Source: Paraburkholderia ultramafica (lineage in GTDB: Bacteria; Pseudomonadota; Gammaproteobacteria; Burkholderiales; Burkholderiaceae). From it: a stretch of 64,000 bases of DNA. The stretch lies in assembly GCF_902859915.1 (NCBI RefSeq), contig NZ_CADIKK010000012.1, forward strand, positions 145,076 through 209,075, given 5' to 3'. Positions 60,981 to 64,000 of the stretch are shown in pieces. Numbering within the stretch: position 1 is the first letter of the stretch; every line of letters starts with the position of its first letter. Position numbers and translations under genes: made by a program. Below the pieces are notes generated by a model, which had not been told where the DNA came from, did no database searches, and saw only the letters and a program-made list of their open reading frames with translations.

Positions 60981-61967
60981 CTAGCGGATCGACAGCACTG
61001 CCGCCCCGGTCAGCCTGCCGCAGCGTAGATCGTCGAGTGCCTGATTGGCGTCGCCCAAAGCATAGGTTGTCGTTTCGATCCGCAGCCGGGTCCGCGCGGC
61101 GACCTGCATGAACGCGGCGCCATCCTCACGCGTCAGATTCGCAACCGACACCACGCGCCGTTCGCCCCACAGAAACGCGTACGGAAACGACGGGATGTCA
61201 CTCATGTGAATGCCTCCGCAAACCACAGTCCCGCCTTTCGCCACGGCCTTGAGCGCGAGCGGCACCAGCGCGCCGACCGGCGCGAACAGCAACGCCGCGT
61301 CCAGTTCGTCGGGCGGCGGCACGTCGCTGTCGCCGGCCCACGTGGCGCCGAGCCGACGCGCGAACTGCTGGCCGACGCTGTCGCCTGGCCGGGTGAAGGC
61401 ATAGACCTGCCTGCCCTCGTGACACGCAATCTGCGCGACGAGATGGGCTGCCGCGCCGAACCCGTAAATGCCGACGCGCCGCGCATCGCCGGCCATGCTG
61501 AGCGTGCGGTAGCCGATCAGTCCAGCGCAGAGTAGCGGCGCAGTTTCGACGTCGGAATATTGCGGCGGCAAATGAAAACAATAGCGGCTGTTAGCGACAG
61601 TGTGCTCGGCGTAGCCGCCGTCGAGGGTATAACCGGTGAAGCCTGGGTCGTCGCACAGGTTTTCGCGCGCGCTTGCGCAATAGCGGCAGTGGCCGCAGGT
61701 GTGCCCGAGCCACGGCACGCCGACACGGTCGCCGACCGCGAATCCCGCGACGCCCGCTCCGAGTGCCGCAACCGTGCCGACAATTTCATGGCCCGGAATC
61801 ACCGGCTGTTTCGGATCCGGCAGTTCGTGATCGATCAGGTGCAGGTCGGTGCGGCACACGCCGCACGCATGAATATCGATCAGCAACTGCCCCGCGCCAG
61901 GCTGCGGATCGGGCACCTGCATGTCGCGCAGCTGCGAACTGCTACCGTCGAACACCATTGCGCGCAT
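60981..61967 (-). CDS. zinc-dependent alcohol dehydrogenase
   Basis: A 328-residue MDR enzyme starting at ATG 61967, which has AGGAGG five bases before it. Catalytic zinc ligands are in HACGVCRTDLHLID (Cys) and PVIPGHEIVG (His, Glu). Structural zinc is bound by CGHCRYCASARENLCDDPG. The NAD(P)-binding fold begins at VGIYGFGAAAHLVAQIA. It may reoxidise NADH by reducing aldehydes under low oxygen. An FNR-type dyad lies 102 bases before the start. Confidence 0.93.
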   Translation of the reverse strand: MRAMVFDGSSSQLRDMQVPDPQPGAGQLLIDIHACGVCRTDLHLIDHELPDPKQPVIPGHEIVGTVAALGAGVAGFAVGDRVGVPWLGHTCGHCRYCASARENLCDDPGFTGYTLDGGYAEHTVANSRYCFHLPPQYSDVETAPLLCAGLIGYRTLSMAGDARRVGIYGFGAAAHLVAQIACHEGRQVYAFTRPGDSVGQQFARRLGATWAGDSDVPPPDELDAALLFAPVGALVPLALKAVAKGGTVVCGGIHMSDIPSFPYAFLWGERRVVSVANLTREDGAAFMQVAARTRLRIETTTYALGDANQALDDLRCGRLTGAAVLSIR

Positions 61968-62272
61968 TTCGACCTCCTCTCGCGAAGCCATGCGGCTGGC
62001 GAGATCCACGCCAGGGCGGCTGCGCCGTGCAACTTACCGTAATAAGACCACCAGGCGGCCACCATGACCTGATTTGAGTCAAGCGCGCCAGACGGCGGTC
62101 TGACACGATGATCCGACGCGGCACAGCCGACCCGGCGCGATCTGGATCGCCGCTGCGCCACGACTGATCCGCATCGGCCGTGGCGGCGCGACGCCGAGCC
62201 GCAGTCTGCTTACCGAAGTGACGTCCTGGCGCGGCGCCACCCAGGGGCCGACGGCGGGCCGGCCGCACAGCT
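61968..62272. other. intergenic region with FNR-type box
   Basis: 305 bases between the minus-strand ADH and DUF1488 genes. Apart from the dyad at 62069-62082 nothing is recognised. Confidence 0.4.
62069..62082. promoter_or_regulatory. FNR/ANR-type box upstream of ADH
   Basis: CTGATTTGAGTCAA matches TTGAT-N4-ATCAA with two changes. It is 102 bases before the ADH ATG on the minus strand. Confidence 0.55.
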
Positions 62273-62548
62273 TCAATCGCAGAAGCGGAAGTAGCCGCTG
62301 TGCATCATGACCGGCTTCGCGCCCACTTCATTCAGCAGGTCTCGCGCGGCTTCCTCGATGGGCAGCCGGTGTGCGTCGAATGCTTCGATCAGATCGTCTT
62401 CACGCAACGACGGCGCGCCGAAATGATCTTCCAGCGCTTCCGCGGTAATGGCGCACTGCACGCGCGTACCGTCGACCTCCGCCGGAAAGACGATCACGAG
62501 ATCGCGCGCGCAGTATTCGGGACGTTCCTGTGGGAAATGGATAGTCAT
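62273..62548 (-). CDS. DUF1488 protein
   Basis: A 91-residue protein starting at ATG 62548. It has the pattern of DUF1488: DLVIVFPAEVDGTRVQCAIT and EALEDHFGAPSLREDDLIEA then AFDAHRLPIEEAARDLL. The family has no known function and is common in Burkholderiaceae. The in-frame extension to 62776 is rejected. It is divergent from the cytochrome c gene, with two FNR-type boxes between. Confidence 0.88.
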   Translation of the reverse strand: MTIHFPQERPEYCARDLVIVFPAEVDGTRVQCAITAEALEDHFGAPSLREDDLIEAFDAHRLPIEEAARDLLNEVGAKPVMMHSGYFRFCD

Positions 62549-62693
62549 GGCGGCTGCCCGTAAGAGTGCGTGGCGTCGAACCGCGCCGTGGGACGAGCGG
62601 CGCAGAAAACGGGAGTGCGGCCACGCCTGGCACTCCGATGTGATCAACATAGGCGCGCTTGACACGTCGCCAAACGGGCGGCGGCAATCATGC

Positions 62694-62707
62694 TTGACGC
62701 AGGTCAA
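62694..62707. promoter_or_regulatory. FNR/ANR-type box upstream of DUF1488
   Basis: TTGACGCAGGTCAA (TTGAC-GCAG-GTCAA) is a perfect dyad. It is 146 bases before the DUF1488 ATG on the minus strand and 126 before the cytochrome start. Confidence 0.72.
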
Positions 62708-62762
62708 TCGAGCGACGAGGCAGAGACCGAACCACGGACCGCTTCGCCGTCGTGAAAGCCGG

Positions 62763-62776
62763 TTGATATGCGTCAA
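62763..62776. promoter_or_regulatory. FNR/ANR-type box upstream of cytochrome c
   Basis: TTGATATGCGTCAA (TTGAT-ATGC-GTCAA) is one base from consensus. It is 57 bases before the cytochrome c GTG, about the usual distance for class II activation. Confidence 0.77.
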
Positions 62777-62832
62777 CTACCGCATCACACCCGACCGTAC
62801 ACTGAACCGGAACCTCTCGTGGAGTGTGTCCC

Positions 62833-63174
62833 GTGAATGCCTCGTCCGCGCATCTTGCCGCCGCTAGCGCGCTGCTGTTGTCGCTGACGGCAAGCGCCGC
62901 GGCGCTCGCACAGTCCGAGCCGGCCGCGCTCGTCGATCAACACCACTGCATGTTCTGCCATACCCGCGATGCGCCATTTCTTGCGCCTTCGTTCCAACAG
63001 ATCGCGCAGCGCTATCGCAACGTGCCGGATGCACAGCTGGTGCTCGAGCAAAAGCTGCGGGTCGGCGGCACGGCTCATTGGGGCGACATGGCCATGCCGC
63101 TGCCGCCCGATCGCGGCGGACCGCTCACACCCGAGGACGCCCATACGTTGATCCGCTGGGTTTTGAGTCAATGA
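62833..63174 (+). CDS. small periplasmic c-type cytochrome
   Basis: A 113-residue protein. GTG 62833 is the likely start because GGAG is nine bases upstream; GTG 62824 overlaps that site. Signal peptide (AAASALLLSLTASAAALA) then HHCMFCHTRDAPF with the CxxCH haem motif. The axial Met is likely in WGDMAMPLPPDRGG. The length and pattern fit cytochrome c551/c552-type electron carriers. It could deliver electrons to a terminal oxidase or nitrite-type reductase in low oxygen. Confidence 0.9.
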   Translation: MNASSAHLAAASALLLSLTASAAALAQSEPAALVDQHHCMFCHTRDAPFLAPSFQQIAQRYRNVPDAQLVLEQKLRVGGTAHWGDMAMPLPPDRGGPLTPEDAHTLIRWVLSQ

Positions 63175-63232
63175 AGCAACTGGCTGCTTACTGCGAACCG
63201 ACCCGGTACACCCGCTACAAACGGAGAAAATC

Positions 63233-63607
63233 ATGCGACTGACTATACACCTCGATGCGTTCGACCGTGCCAATCCGATGGCATTTGCCATCCTGTGGCT
63301 CGATCGGGAAACGCGCCAATGGTCGCGCGAAGGGCATATGGGCCTCGACCTGCCCGAGTGGGGCACGTTGCACGTCGACTGCGGCAACGCGCTGGTGTGC
63401 GGGCCGAACGACCCGGTGCCCTGCCGCGTGCTCGAAGGACTCGATCTGAACACCGCCGACGGCCCGTTCGAAGGCGAGACCGGCCGCGCGCAATGGTGCG
63501 CCAACGAGGCCAGAACGCTGATGACGGGTCATTGGCACATCCAATGTGTCGATAACGATTCCGTCGAGCCGGAACACAGCATCTTTGCCGGTGAAGAGAC
63601 CCCCTGA
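63233..63607 (+). CDS. DUF3564 protein
   Basis: A 124-residue protein, MRLTIHLDAFDRANPMAFAI onward, with the DUF3564 pattern (LWLDRETRQWSREGHMGLDL, WGTLHVDCGN). The family is specific to Burkholderia and relatives, function unknown. It has CGGAGA upstream and lies 58 bases after the cytochrome gene, probably in one transcript. Confidence 0.88.
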   Translation: MRLTIHLDAFDRANPMAFAILWLDRETRQWSREGHMGLDLPEWGTLHVDCGNALVCGPNDPVPCRVLEGLDLNTADGPFEGETGRAQWCANEARTLMTGHWHIQCVDNDSVEPEHSIFAGEETP

Positions 63608-63680
63608 ACCCTATCGAAACCGTCACCGCAATCAGGTGCGACGGGGGGACTGACCGCGGATCGGCATGGTCAGCGCGGTG

Positions 63681-63836
63681 TCACGCCGATTGCGGGAGTT
63701 CGTTCAAAGGCGTCACGGCATCGAGATCGTCGATCAGACGCAGCGCGGATTCGTAGAAATCCGAGAGAACGCGCAGCCCGTTGGAGATTGACACTTGCAA
63801 GAAGATGGCTCCTTCTGGCATGGTGGGCCATCCCAT
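63681..63836 (-). CDS. 51-residue hypothetical protein, putative
   Basis: ATG 63836 opens MGWPTMPEGAIFLQVSISNG and continues GLRVLSDFYESALRLIDDLD to ...LNELPQSA. The amphipathic helix and codon choice look coding, while a longer overlapping frame (63670-63978) in another phase does not. No family was recognised. It may extend a gene that starts upstream or be a true small protein; the window end (63837-64000) holds nothing else recognisable. Confidence 0.4.
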   Translation of the reverse strand: MGWPTMPEGAIFLQVSISNGLRVLSDFYESALRLIDDLDAVTPLNELPQSA

Positions 63837-64000
63837 CACGATGCGAGTTGCTCACGGCCGCAAGGAAGTTGTTGAAGGTTCCGACTTTGAAGAATGATAT
63901 GAACGCCTCCCACCCGTGAGCGGTGGAAGCGAAGAAGGAAGGTGGACCCTCACGGGCCGACGGCATCAAAGTGCCCAAGGTGGAAGATCATGCAGATCTT

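Noticed and set aside
63670..63978. 102-codon minus-strand open frame at the window end
   Set aside because: A different frame of the same strand has better coding character (63681-63836).

Overview
The window looks like a chromosome or megaplasmid segment of a Burkholderiaceae bacterium, most likely Paraburkholderia or a relative. The GC content is high. Two general porins of the Burkholderia type (13353-14480 and 35415-36485), a DUF4148 protein, a DUF3564 protein and an indolepyruvate oxidoreductase with the long aerobic-type beta subunit all fit that group. No rRNA, tRNA, CRISPR array or intact mobile element was recognised.

Layout. 1-4520: three-part efflux system (periplasmic adaptor, FUSC inner-membrane pump, NodT outer-membrane channel). 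4551-6449: a small membrane-anchored hypothetical protein and a LysR regulator. 5535-12868: one long minus-strand operon holding a SsuABC/TauABC-like ABC importer, a FAD-dependent oxidoreductase, a CaiB-type CoA-transferase, an enoyl-CoA hydratase and a 7Fe ferredoxin, with LysR last; genes overlap or nearly touch. It is divergent from a porin. 14504-16978: MFS exporter and isochorismatase-like hydrolase. 17566-22263: XapX protein, YtcJ-like amidohydrolase, exported two-domain VOC protein and an alginate-export-type outer-membrane channel. 22442-24067: cytoplasmic trypsin/PDZ protease with an atypical response regulator. 24280-27842: GlxA-type regulator facing a monooxygenase-fold protein, an exported alpha/beta hydrolase and a truncated DipZ, then DUF4148.

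27982-38522 is a second long minus-strand catabolic operon: HpcH/HpaI aldolase, class I aminotransferase, porin, kynureninase-like enzyme, amino acid permease, IorA, IorB and a kynurenine-formamidase-like cyclase. A divergent GntR/FCD regulator (38839-39531) is separated from it by a region with two palindromes sharing the core CTGAATTCAG, the likely operators.

40087-49963 is a chromate-resistance operon read leftward: ChrB, ChrA, Tat-exported superoxide dismutase, DoxX-like protein, cytoplasmic ChrC-like superoxide dismutase, lipoprotein, a chrB remnant, a membrane protein, a second ChrA, a short ChrB-domain protein, an MFS transporter and a beta-propeller protein. 49962-51690 is a scar zone: an RcnA-like nickel/cobalt exporter lacking its second half, a YitT remnant and an ISNCY transposase remnant.

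51699-63607 resembles the low-oxygen-activated (lxa) locus known from Burkholderia cenocepacia: CBS-BON, BON and Hsp20 proteins, universal stress proteins, an HPF/RaiA-like protein, flavodoxin, a NarX/NarL-type two-component system, an FNR-family regulator with all four cluster cysteines, a zinc alcohol dehydrogenase, DUF1488, a small cytochrome c and DUF3564. Seven FNR/ANR-type dyads (TTGAY-N4-RTCAA or close) lie in its intergenic regions. The locus is also decaying: remnants of a PhaB-type reductase, a response regulator and two universal stress proteins were found.
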